The notes beneath the pieces are model-generated. The model ran no database searches. It saw only the letters and a program-made list of their open reading frames with translations, and was not told the origin of the DNA. A DNA stretch of 11,988 nt, taken from the NCBI GenBank assembly GCA_035697245.1, contig DASSDH010000168.1, positions 1 to 11,988 on the forward strand, written 5' to 3'. The position numbers and the translations under genes were made by a program. Below, in pieces: positions 1 to 6,599 of the stretch. The stretch is from JACVRX01 sp035697245 (GTDB lineage: Bacteria > Actinomycetota > Actinomycetes > Jiangellales > Jiangellaceae). Each line of letters begins with the position of its first letter. Positions within the stretch are counted from its first letter, which is position 1.

Positions 1-95
1 GACACGCCAAACTGGCGAGTCAAGTCGCTCACGCGAACCGCACCGCGGCGCTGAACCTCTTCCACGATCAGCGCCTGTCGTTGCGCCGCGAGCAT
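1..95 (-). CDS. DeoR-family transcriptional regulator, N-terminal fragment (cut by window edge)
   Basis: Reading the minus strand from an ATG at 95-93 gives 31 uninterrupted codons, starting MLAAQRQALIVEEV and continuing QRRGAVRVSDLTRQFGV, to the window edge. This is the typical first helix and winged-helix start of DeoR-family sugar regulators: an R-x-x-x-I/L-x-x-L/V opening, then a helix-turn-helix beginning V-S-D-L-T-R-Q-F-G-V. The ATG lies 2 bp after the TGA of the beta-galactosidase gene. An AGGGA Shine-Dalgarno-like stretch inside the last codons of that gene sits about 9 nt upstream, so the two genes are probably co-transcribed and translationally coupled. Family knowledge: DeoR proteins bind sugar-phosphate effectors through a C-terminal domain, which is not in the window. 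That it regulates the adjacent galactosidase is inferred from adjacency only. Confidence 0.72.
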   Translation of the reverse strand, partial: MLAAQRQALIVEEVQRRGAVRVSDLTRQFGV

Positions 96-97
96 GG

Positions 98-2167
98 TCA
101 CGAGTTCCCTTCACGCACCACCGCGACACCGCCGGCCGGTATGGCGATTGTGCCCGAGCACTCCGCCTCCCGGATGAGTTCTCGGCCCGTGGCCGGAACC
201 TCGACCGGTTGCTCGGTGTGGTTCAGTGCGAACAACCAACTCTGAGCGTCGCCGTGGCGGCGTACCACCTCGACGCCAGCGCTCACGTCCACAACGGGCG
301 AGACACCGGCCCGTTCGAGGCTTCGGGCGACGAGAGCAGCGGTGCCTGCATCGTCCAAGCGGGTGGCGACGTAGTAGGCGGTGCCCTTGCCGTAGGCGTT
401 TTCGGTGACCGCCGGAAGCCCCGGCAGTGGGCCGTCGACGTACGACGCGATCGCTTTGGCGCCGGTGAGGTGCAGCCACTCCGTCCACAGGTCCCCAGAG
501 GTGCCGTCGTCTAGCTGCACCGTCTGACCGGGTGCGAGCGGGAAGAACTCCTCGACCCGCACGCCGAGCAGATCCCGGAACGCCCCGGGGTAGCCGCCTA
601 GGCGGACGTGGTCGTTCTCGTCGACGATTCCGCTGAAGTACGTCACCAGCGCCGTGCCACCGGCCGTGACGAACGCCTCGAGGTTGCGAACGGCACCGTC
701 GTCGACGAGGTACAACGTCGGGACGATCACCAGCCGGTACCGGCTGAGGTCGGAGGCGGAATTGACGACGTCCGTCGTAACACCGACATCCCAGAGAGTG
801 CGGTAGATGGCATCCATCCGGTCGTGGTAGGTCAGCTCGGACGTGGGATGCGAGTCGAGCTCGGTGGCCCACCACGCTTGCCAGTCGTAGAGCAGCGCAA
901 CGTCGGCACGGACAGAGCTGCCGGCCACTTCGCCGATCGCGTCCAGGATGCGACCGAGTTCGACCACGTCGCGCCAGATCTTGGTGTCGGTGCCGGCGTG
1001 CGGGACCAGGCCGGAGTGAAACTTCTCCGCACCAGCCCGGGACGCCCGCCACTGGAAGAACAGCACGGAGTCGGCGCCGCGAGCGACGTGCTGAAGGCTG
1101 TTGCGGATCAGCTGCCCAGGCGCCTTGGCGTAATTGCGCGGCTGCCAGTTGACGGCGCTGGAGGAGTGCTCCATCAGCATCCAGGGCTGACCGCTGGCCA
1201 GGCCGCGAGTCAGATCGGCGCAGAACGAGAGGTTGACGTGTGGGTCGGGCAGCGATCCGTCGATATAGTGATCATTCGAGACGATGTCCTGCTCGGGGGC
1301 CCAGGCCCAGTAGTCCATGTTCTTCACCCGGTGCATGACCATGAAGTTCGTCGTGACCGGAACCCCGGGAGTGACCCGGTGCAAGACGTCGCGCTCGGCA
1401 CGGAAGTGGTCAAGCAGTGCATCGGATGAGAACCTGCGGAAGTCCAGCTGCTGGGTCGGGTTCGGAAACGTCGGCGTCAGCCGGGGCGGCAGAATCTCCT
1501 CGAAGCTGCCGTAGCGCTGGCTCCAGAACGTCGTGCCCCATGCACCGTTCAGTGTTTCGACATCGCCGTAACGCGCGATGAGCCAGGCCCGGAATGCGTC
1601 GGCAGATACATCGCAGTAACAGTGAACGTTGTGGCCACCCAGCTCGTTGGAGACGTGCCACATGGCCAGCGCGGGATGCTCGCCGTACCGCACCGCGAGC
1701 TGCTCGGCGAGGGCCAAGGCGTATTCCCTGAAGACCGGCGAGCTGGGACACCAGGCCTGCCGGCCACCGGGCCACAGGGTGCGGCCTTCGTGATCGACGG
1801 GCAGGATCTCCGGGTGGCTCCTGGACAGCCAGGGCGGCGGCGACGCCGTGGCGGTCGCCAGGTCGACCGCAATCCCACCGGCGTGTAACAGATCCATGAC
1901 GTCGTCGAGGAATCCGAACTCGTACCTGCCCTCCTCGGGTTCGAGCAGCGCCCAGGAGAAGATTCCGACGGACACCAGGCCGACGCTCGCTTCCTTCATC
2001 AACCGGACGTCTTCGGCCCAGACCTCCGCCGGCCACTGCTCCGGGTTGTAGTCGCCACCCATCGCCACGCCCGGCACTCGATGCCAGCGCCTTGTTGGGC
2101 TGAGTGCGAGGATGTTCGGATCTGGTGCCACGGACAAAGCGTCATCCCGCGTGGTCGGACAAGTCAA
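98..2167 (-). CDS. Beta-galactosidase, glycoside hydrolase family 42
   Basis: Predicted to hydrolyse terminal beta-galactosides in the cytoplasm; no signal peptide or membrane segment is seen. The 689-residue length fits GH42. Visible in order: the N-terminal GGDYNPEQW signature (about 37-45) opening the TIM barrel; W-H-V-S-N-E-L-G-G with acid/base Glu175; W-M-L-M-E-H-S with nucleophile Glu333; a middle trimerisation domain (about 420-620); and a short C-terminal beta domain. Cys140, Cys183 and Cys185 resemble the zinc cluster of Thermus GH42 enzymes, but the fourth position is Ser188, so metal binding is doubtful. The start used is TTG (2167-2165), the first possible start after an in-frame TGA, with only a weak AGG upstream. 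GTG codons at residues 13, 31 and 34 and ATG at 36 are alternatives. A DeoR gene follows 2 bp after the stop. Substrate specificity cannot be judged. The family call is secure; the start is not. Confidence 0.93.
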   Translation of the reverse strand: MTCPTTRDDALSVAPDPNILALSPTRRWHRVPGVAMGGDYNPEQWPAEVWAEDVRLMKEASVGLVSVGIFSWALLEPEEGRYEFGFLDDVMDLLHAGGIAVDLATATASPPPWLSRSHPEILPVDHEGRTLWPGGRQAWCPSSPVFREYALALAEQLAVRYGEHPALAMWHVSNELGGHNVHCYCDVSADAFRAWLIARYGDVETLNGAWGTTFWSQRYGSFEEILPPRLTPTFPNPTQQLDFRRFSSDALLDHFRAERDVLHRVTPGVPVTTNFMVMHRVKNMDYWAWAPEQDIVSNDHYIDGSLPDPHVNLSFCADLTRGLASGQPWMLMEHSSSAVNWQPRNYAKAPGQLIRNSLQHVARGADSVLFFQWRASRAGAEKFHSGLVPHAGTDTKIWRDVVELGRILDAIGEVAGSSVRADVALLYDWQAWWATELDSHPTSELTYHDRMDAIYRTLWDVGVTTDVVNSASDLSRYRLVIVPTLYLVDDGAVRNLEAFVTAGGTALVTYFSGIVDENDHVRLGGYPGAFRDLLGVRVEEFFPLAPGQTVQLDDGTSGDLWTEWLHLTGAKAIASYVDGPLPGLPAVTENAYGKGTAYYVATRLDDAGTAALVARSLERAGVSPVVDVSAGVEVVRRHGDAQSWLFALNHTEQPVEVPATGRELIREAECSGTIAIPAGGVAVVREGNS

Positions 2168-2179
2168 CCGGCCTGAACA

Positions 2180-2230
2180 TCAACTTCTGTTCGATCCTGT
2201 GCGGACGTGCGGGACGAACTGAACTCGCAT
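2180..2230 (-). CDS. Possible 16-codon leader ORF upstream of the beta-galactosidase
   Basis: An ATG at 2230-2228 follows ACGAGGGAGG directly and opens 16 codons (MRVQFVPHVRTGSNRS) ending in TGA. Only 12 nt separate that stop from the TTG start of the GH42 gene, and both are in the same reading frame. The purine-rich stretch is the best Shine-Dalgarno-like sequence in this intergenic region, although its second GAGG abuts the ATG and only the first is at a usable distance. It could be a translated leader coupled to the galactosidase, the remnant of a longer N-terminus cut by a stop codon, or chance. Nothing in the peptide suggests attenuation, such as a run of one amino acid. Confidence 0.2.
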   Translation of the reverse strand: MRVQFVPHVRTGSNRS

Positions 2231-2406
2231 CCTCCCTCGTAGCGCAGGACACGACATGAGCCGATCGCAATCTGAAGCCGAATGCCTCGCCCGCATGATT
2301 CCCCCGTCGGTTGCTGCTATGCGCCGCCGGACCTTTCTGAAAGTTTTGCTCTGCAGAGGCAGTTCGTCGCTGGCTTGACCCTCGGCGCCAGTAAGGGTTG
2401 ACAACA

Positions 2407-2430
2407 CGAACCGGCTGACTGGTTGGTTCG
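2407..2430. repeat. Inverted repeat CGAACC-N12-GGTTCG, possible operator
   Basis: CGAACC at 2407-2412 is matched by GGTTCG at 2425-2430. The interior also has partial symmetry (AACCGG facing CTGGTT). It begins 4 bp after the TTGACA at 2398-2403, where a regulator could block transcription. The bound protein is unknown; the DeoR-type regulator at the left edge is one candidate. A 6-bp repeat is short enough to occur by chance. Confidence 0.25.
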
Positions 2431-2493
2431 ATAGCTTGTCTGCGTGGACCAGCCCTGCCATAGCGGTCTGGCCCGACGGTATCGAGGCGCGCG

Positions 2494-3846
2494 ATGAGCG
2501 AGACGCTGGCCAACATCGGGCTGGTCCTGCTGTTCGTGCTGATAGGCGGGATCTTCGCGGCGGCGGAGATCGCCCTGGTCTCGTTGCGGGAGAGCCAGCT
2601 CACTCAGATCGCCCAGCGCGGCCGACGCGGGGAACGTGTCGCGCAGCTTGCCCAGAACCCCAACCGGTTCCTCGCGGCCGTCCAGATCGGTGTCACCGCG
2701 GCTGGATTCTTCTCCGCGGCGTTCGGCGCCACGACGCTGGCCGACGACGTCACCCCGACGCTGGTCGGTTGGGGCATGTCGGTTGACCTTGCCGAACCGC
2801 TCGCGCTGGTCGTCATCACGTTGGCGATCGTCTATGTGTCTCTTGTTCTGGGGGAGTTGGCACCGAAGCGGCTCGCGTTGCAGCGCGCCGAGGGTGTCGC
2901 GACGGTTGTCGCACCACCGCTGGACCGGTTCGCCAGCTTGATGCGACCGGTCATCTGGCTGCTCTCTCGGTCGACCGACGTGGTCGTCCGGCTGCTCGGC
3001 GGGGATCCCGGAGTGGGTCGGGCGGAGATCACCGAGGAGGAGTTGCGCGACCTGCTCTCCGGCCACGAGGCCCTCAGCGAGGAAGAGCGAAAGATCGTCG
3101 AGGATGTGTTCGCTGCCGCGGACCGTCAGGTGCGCGAGGTGATGCGCCCGCGGACCGAAGTGGACTTCCTCGATGCCGCCTTGCCCGTCTACCAGGCGGT
3201 CAAGATGGCCAGCGACCTGCCGCACTCGCGATACCCGGTCGTTCGCGGGTCGTCGGACGATGTCGTCGGCTTCGTCCATGTGCGCGACTTGTTCGCGCCC
3301 GACATCGCCAACCGCAGCGTCCGGGTTGGTGAACTCGTCCGTGAGATCATCCTGCTGCCTGGGACCAAGCGCCTGCTCCCGGCGCTGTCGGAGATGCGGC
3401 GAGCGGGCGCTCACATCGCCGTCGTCGTCGACGAATACGGCGGAACAGCCGGAATCGTCACGCTCGAAGATCTCGTGGAGGAACTCGTCGGCGACATCCG
3501 GGACGAGTACGACGCTTCCGATGAGTTCCCGGCCGGTGCACTCGGAGGGGCGATGGATGTCGACGGTCTGCTCAACATCGAGGACTTCGCCGAGCAGACA
3601 GGAGTCGAGTTGCCCGACGGGCCCTACGAAACCGTCGCGGGTTACGTCATGGCGACCCTGGGTCGCCTGCCACGAGTGGGCGACTCCGTCCCGATCGACG
3701 GTCACCGGCTCGAGGTGTTGTCGCTTGACGGACGCCGCGTCGCGCGGTTGCGGCTCACCCCTGAGGTGTCGAAGCAGGAGCCCGCCGAGCCGCCGGCAGG
3801 TCGGGAGGATGCGGGGGCGGAGCCCCCACAGGTGCTGCCACAATGA
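2494..3846 (+). CDS. CNNM/HlyC-type integral membrane protein with CBS domain pair
   Basis: A 450-residue protein of the CNNM (DUF21)/HlyC-CorC family, linked in characterised members to magnesium and other divalent-cation export or homeostasis in the cytoplasmic membrane. Layout: a hydrophobic first segment (about 5-29) running into the A-A-E-I-A-L-V-S motif typical of DUF21; further hydrophobic stretches near 60-80 and 100-120, the last ending G-E-L-A-P-K-R; an acidic linker (E-I-T-E-E-E-L-R, about 178-185); a CBS pair (about 215-335) with the family hallmarks V-M-R-P-R (216-220), S-R-Y-P-V (245-249) and V-V-D-E-Y-G-G-T-A-G-I-V-T-L-E-D (311-326); a CorC/HlyC C-terminal domain (about 352-425); and a Pro/Glu-rich tail. 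A GAGG lies about 6 nt before the ATG. The stop overlaps the trpS start by 4 bp. The older 'hemolysin' label for this family is not supported functionally. The transported ion cannot be read from sequence. Confidence 0.92.
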   Translation: MSETLANIGLVLLFVLIGGIFAAAEIALVSLRESQLTQIAQRGRRGERVAQLAQNPNRFLAAVQIGVTAAGFFSAAFGATTLADDVTPTLVGWGMSVDLAEPLALVVITLAIVYVSLVLGELAPKRLALQRAEGVATVVAPPLDRFASLMRPVIWLLSRSTDVVVRLLGGDPGVGRAEITEEELRDLLSGHEALSEEERKIVEDVFAAADRQVREVMRPRTEVDFLDAALPVYQAVKMASDLPHSRYPVVRGSSDDVVGFVHVRDLFAPDIANRSVRVGELVREIILLPGTKRLLPALSEMRRAGAHIAVVVDEYGGTAGIVTLEDLVEELVGDIRDEYDASDEFPAGALGGAMDVDGLLNIEDFAEQTGVELPDGPYETVAGYVMATLGRLPRVGDSVPIDGHRLEVLSLDGRRVARLRLTPEVSKQEPAEPPAGREDAGAEPPQVLPQ

Positions 3847-4862
3847 CCGCCATGACCGGCGCCACACCTCGCGTGCTCTCGGGTATGCAACCCACAGCGG
3901 ACTCGCTGCACATCGGCAACTACCTGGGTGCGCTGATCCAGTGGGTGGCGCTGCAAGAGACCCACGACGCGTTCTACTGCGTGGTCGATCTGCATGCGAT
4001 CACCGCCGGTCACGATCCCCAGCTCCTCCGGCACCGGACTCGGGTCACGGCCGCGCAGTATCTTGCCGCCGGCGTTGACCCCGAACGCAGCGTCCTGTTC
4101 GTGCAGAGCCACGTCCCCGAACACGCACAGCTCGCGTGGGTCCTCAGTTGCATCACTGCGTTCGGCGAGGCCGGGCGGATGACCCAGTTCAAGGAAAAAT
4201 CGAGCCGGTCGTCGGGGGGTGAAGGGCCGACGGTGGGCTTGTTCAACTACCCGATCCTGCAGGCCGCGGACATCCTGCTCTACCTCGCCGACAAGGTCCC
4301 GGTCGGCGAAGATCAACGCCAACATCTCGAGCTCACCCGCGTCCTGGCCCAGCGGTTCAACTCCCGGTTTGGCGACACCTTTGTCGTGCCGGAGCCGTAC
4401 ATCGTCAAGGCGACTGCGAAGATCTACGACTTGCAGGTGGTCGACAAGCAGATGAGCAAGAGCCTTGGCGGCGGTGGCTGCGTGTGGATGCTGGACGACC
4501 CACAGGTCATCGAGAAGAAGATTCGCAGTGCAGTGACCGACACCGGCCGAGAGGTCGTCGCAGACCCGGACGGAAAGCCCGGAGTCACGAACCTGATGAC
4601 GATCCTGTCGGCTTTCGGCAACAGGTCAATGGAGCAGATCGAGCGCGACTTCGAGGGACGCGGCTACGGCGACTTAAAGAAGGAGGTAGCCGAAGTAGTC
4701 CTCGAAGCGGTAGTGCCGTTCCAATCTCGAGTGGGCGAACTGTTGGACGACCCGGCCGAACTCGACATCGTGCTCGCACGTGGGGCCGAACGAGCCCGTG
4801 CGGTGTCGGCACGTACGCTCGCGCAGGTGTACGACCGCGTCGGGTTCCTCGCCGCCCGGTGA
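3843..4862 (+). CDS. trpS: Tryptophanyl-tRNA synthetase
   Basis: Charges tRNA-Trp with tryptophan using ATP; a class I synthetase active as a cytoplasmic dimer. The 339-residue length is normal for bacterial TrpRS. Visible: the N-terminal S-G-M-Q-P-T opening (13-18); the HIGH-type box H-I-G-N (23-26); N-Y-P-I-L-Q-A-A-D-I-L-L-Y (135-147) and V-G-E-D-Q-R-Q-H (154-161) of the tryptophan pocket; the second signature Q-M-S-K-S (203-207); and the conserved stretch K-K-I-R-S-A-V-T-D-T (225-234). The first lysine of the usual KMSKS loop is glutamine here (codon CAG), while the catalytically central M-S-K-S is kept. The ATG overlaps the preceding stop (ATGA), implying translational coupling; a second ATG three codons on is an alternative start. 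The 3' end overlaps the next gene by 4 bp (GTGA). Whether the genome has another trpS cannot be seen. Confidence 0.97.
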   Translation: MTAMTGATPRVLSGMQPTADSLHIGNYLGALIQWVALQETHDAFYCVVDLHAITAGHDPQLLRHRTRVTAAQYLAAGVDPERSVLFVQSHVPEHAQLAWVLSCITAFGEAGRMTQFKEKSSRSSGGEGPTVGLFNYPILQAADILLYLADKVPVGEDQRQHLELTRVLAQRFNSRFGDTFVVPEPYIVKATAKIYDLQVVDKQMSKSLGGGGCVWMLDDPQVIEKKIRSAVTDTGREVVADPDGKPGVTNLMTILSAFGNRSMEQIERDFEGRGYGDLKKEVAEVVLEAVVPFQSRVGELLDDPAELDIVLARGAERARAVSARTLAQVYDRVGFLAAR

Positions 4863-5413
4863 GCAGTCCTGGCACGGTCGACGTGTGCACCATCGGTGTC
4901 GCCATCCCCGTACCCGAGCCGTTCTCCGCGGAGCTGCAGGGTTGGCGGCGTGCGTTCGGCGACCCGTTGGCGTGCGCGATCCCACCGCACATCACCCTCC
5001 TCCCACCGACCGACGTCCCGGTCGCGGAGCTGCCAACGGTGGAGGAACACGTGGCGGAAGTGGCCGCCGCTGGTGAGCAGTTCCGAGTCCGGCTGCGCGG
5101 GACCGCATCGTTCCGACCGGTATCGCCGGTGGTCTTCGTCCCGCTAGTCGAGGGGATCTCGGGTTGCGAGATGTTGTCGAAGTCTGTTCGGACGGGTCCA
5201 TTGCCGGTCGAGCTCACCTACCCGTACCACCCGCACGTCACCGTGGCTCACGATCTGCCTGACGATGTGCTCGACCGGGCTTTCGAGCAGCTCGCCGACT
5301 ACGCAGCTGACTTCACGGTGACCGCGTTCAGCCTCTACGAACACGGCGCGGACCAGATCTGGCGGCCGCGGCACTCGTTTCCCGTCGGCGGCCTCGACTC
5401 CGCCATCCGGTGA
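4859..5413 (+). CDS. 2H phosphoesterase, 2'-5' RNA ligase-like protein
   Basis: A 184-residue protein with the two H-x-T/S-x motifs that define 2H phosphoesterases: P-P-H-I-T-L-L (His44, Thr46) and H-P-H-V-T-V-A (His126, Thr128). They lie about 82 residues apart, as in LigT/ThpR-like proteins. Family members hydrolyse or form 2',5'- or 2',3'-cyclic phosphodiesters in RNA or nucleotides; the physiological substrate of actinobacterial versions is not known to me. The GTG start (4859-4861) gives a GTGA overlap with trpS; a second GTG at 4882 would remove eight residues. No strong Shine-Dalgarno is seen, so coupling to trpS translation is likely. The reading frame extends upstream inside trpS, but that part is trpS read out of frame. 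The 3' end overlaps the convergent carboxypeptidase gene by 86 bp, and its TGA (5411-5413) abuts a tandem repeat. Confidence 0.85.
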   Translation: MSSPGTVDVCTIGVAIPVPEPFSAELQGWRRAFGDPLACAIPPHITLLPPTDVPVAELPTVEEHVAEVAAAGEQFRVRLRGTASFRPVSPVVFVPLVEGISGCEMLSKSVRTGPLPVELTYPYHPHVTVAHDLPDDVLDRAFEQLADYAADFTVTAFSLYEHGADQIWRPRHSFPVGGLDSAIR

Positions 5414-6599
5414 GCACAGCCACGAGCACGGCGACGAGCCCGGCGACGAGCACGGCGACCAGAACACCAGTGGGCCAGACCCACGCCGCTCTCGATGTGG
5501 CGGGCTGGACGCCTCCACTGCCGTGCGTCGTCGTGTCCTGCTGCATGGCGGCTGCCGATGCCGATCTAGCCCTGTCGCGTGCTTGGACTGCGGCAGCCAC
5601 CTCGGGCGGCGTCACGAGCTGGCCGATGGGCGCCACGTCTCCAGGCAATGCGAACGCCCAGTCGAGCAGGGCGCTGGCAGCGGACTCCGCCCGGTCCTCC
5701 GTGCCGAGGACGACGGCTACCAGCTGAGCTCCATCCCGGTTGGCGGCAGCGACGATTGTGTGTCCCGAAAGCGTCGTGAACCCGGTCTTCAGCCCGACGG
5801 TTCCGGCGTAACTGCCGAGCAGGCGGTTGTGGTTCTGGATCTGAAAGGTCTTGGCTCCGAGCCCCGGAAGGTTGTAGGTCCGGGTGCGGGTGACTGCGGC
5901 AAGTTCCGTGTCACCGAGGACCTCACGGGCAATCAGAGCGAGGTCATAAGCAGATGTGCGCTGCCGGGGATCATCGAGTCCGTGAGTCGTTGTCGCCGTG
6001 GTGTCATACGCACCGAGCCGTTCCGCCTCATTCACCATCAGGCTGACTGCGCGAGTCTGGCCCTCGGCGAGCTGCGCAAGCGCATTCGCGGCGTCGTTGC
6101 CGGATGCGAGGAGTAGGCCGTGGATGAGTTCGTCGCGTGAATAGCGCTGGCCGGGCACGAGGCCGACCCGGCTGCCCTCGACCGTGACGTCCGCGTCCGT
6201 CACGACGTACGTCGCGTTCGCATCCACCTCGGGAAGGAGCGCGATTGCCGTGAGCAGCTTGATCGTGCTTGCCGGCGGCAGGCCGACATGGGGGTTCAAC
6301 GCTGCGAGGACTCGGCCGGATTCGGCATCGGCGACGAGCCACGCCTTCGCGTCGATAGCGGGCGGCGGAGCGACGCCGGCGGCAACCACCGGTACTCCGA
6401 TGGTTCCCAACCGGACGCCGCCGACGACTTCGTCGAACGGCGAGCCCGATGGCGGTGCAAGTGTGCGGAGTGGCGCCGGTGCGGTCGCTCCCGGTGTCGT
6501 GACCGGGCTCGGGAGCGGGGCCGCCATTGCCGGCCCCGCCGTGGCGGCGATCACGATCACACAGCAGAGGACGCGGGCTGCGTCGCCATGACGAGGCAT
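5328..6599 (-). CDS. D-alanyl-D-alanine carboxypeptidase (peptidase S11), membrane anchored
   Basis: A low-molecular-weight penicillin-binding protein that trims the terminal D-Ala from peptidoglycan pentapeptides outside the cytoplasmic membrane. Signal peptide at about 1-26 (basic start, hydrophobic V-L-C-C-V-I-V-I-A-A, cleavage near A-M-A-A). After a Pro/Ala-rich linker (about 27-80) comes the S11 domain with all three active-site motifs: S-T-I-K (Ser111 nucleophile, Lys114), S-G-N (166-168) and K-T-G (271-273). A C-terminal transmembrane helix (about 371-398) built from V-A-V-L repeats is followed by a very basic tail with several Arg residues, predicted to face the cytoplasm. The 423-residue length is typical of actinobacterial DacA/DacB-like enzymes. 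The ATG (6599-6597) has no clear Shine-Dalgarno and touches the start of the divergent methyltransferase gene, so a leaderless transcript is possible. The last 86 bp overlap the convergent 2H phosphoesterase gene. The exact Dac subtype is uncertain. Confidence 0.94.
   Translation of the reverse strand: MPRHGDAARVLCCVIVIAATAGPAMAAPLPSPVTTPGATAPAPLRTLAPPSGSPFDEVVGGVRLGTIGVPVVAAGVAPPPAIDAKAWLVADAESGRVLAALNPHVGLPPASTIKLLTAIALLPEVDANATYVVTDADVTVEGSRVGLVPGQRYSRDELIHGLLLASGNDAANALAQLAEGQTRAVSLMVNEAERLGAYDTTATTTHGLDDPRQRTSAYDLALIAREVLGDTELAAVTRTRTYNLPGLGAKTFQIQNHNRLLGSYAGTVGLKTGFTTLSGHTIVAAANRDGAQLVAVVLGTEDRAESAASALLDWAFALPGDVAPIGQLVTPPEVAAAVQARDRARSASAAAMQQDTTTHGSGGVQPATSRAAWVWPTGVLVAVLVAGLVAVLVAVLTGWRSRGRRRETSAAAARSGPRRVRRG
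5412..5459. repeat. Four tandem 12-bp repeats inside the carboxypeptidase gene
   Basis: Plus-strand units: GAGCACAGCCAC (5412-5423), GAGCACGGCGAC (5424-5435), GAGCCCGGCGAC (5436-5447) and GAGCACGGCGAC (5448-5459). Read on the minus strand in the carboxypeptidase frame each unit encodes V-A-V-L or V-A-G-L, so the array is the core of the C-terminal membrane helix. A change in copy number would keep the frame and alter helix length by four residues. The array starts within the TGA of the convergent 2H phosphoesterase gene. Confidence 0.85.

Larger units (their letters stand above)
2168..2493. other. Divergent intergenic region between the beta-galactosidase and CNNM genes
   Basis: These 326 bp must hold promoters for both directions. 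On the plus strand a perfect TTGACA lies at 2398-2403, but no convincing -10 lies 16-18 bp downstream. A 6-bp inverted repeat (2407-2430) and a 10-bp palindrome CTCTGCAGAG (2349-2358) are present. On the minus strand a leader ORF with a strong purine-rich stretch sits at 2180-2230. I see no tRNA, riboswitch-like fold or terminator with a T-tract. Long overlapping ORFs through this segment have no recognisable protein features. Confidence 0.5.

Noticed and set aside
608..1429. 273-codon plus-strand frame inside the beta-galactosidase gene
   Set aside because: It is antisense to conserved GH42 sequence, including the nucleophile region, and its translation shows no recognisable features.
2317..3867. 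516-codon open frame on the minus strand opposite the CNNM gene
   Set aside because: Its translation is rich in Arg, Asp, His and Gln with no domain signature. It mirrors the codon pattern of the well-supported plus-strand CNNM gene, so it is an antisense shadow of high-GC coding DNA.
4484..4858. Upstream extension of the 2H phosphoesterase reading frame into trpS
   Set aside because: The extra sequence is low-complexity Arg/Gly-rich, typical of an out-of-frame read of trpS. The homologous part begins at the GTG at 4859.
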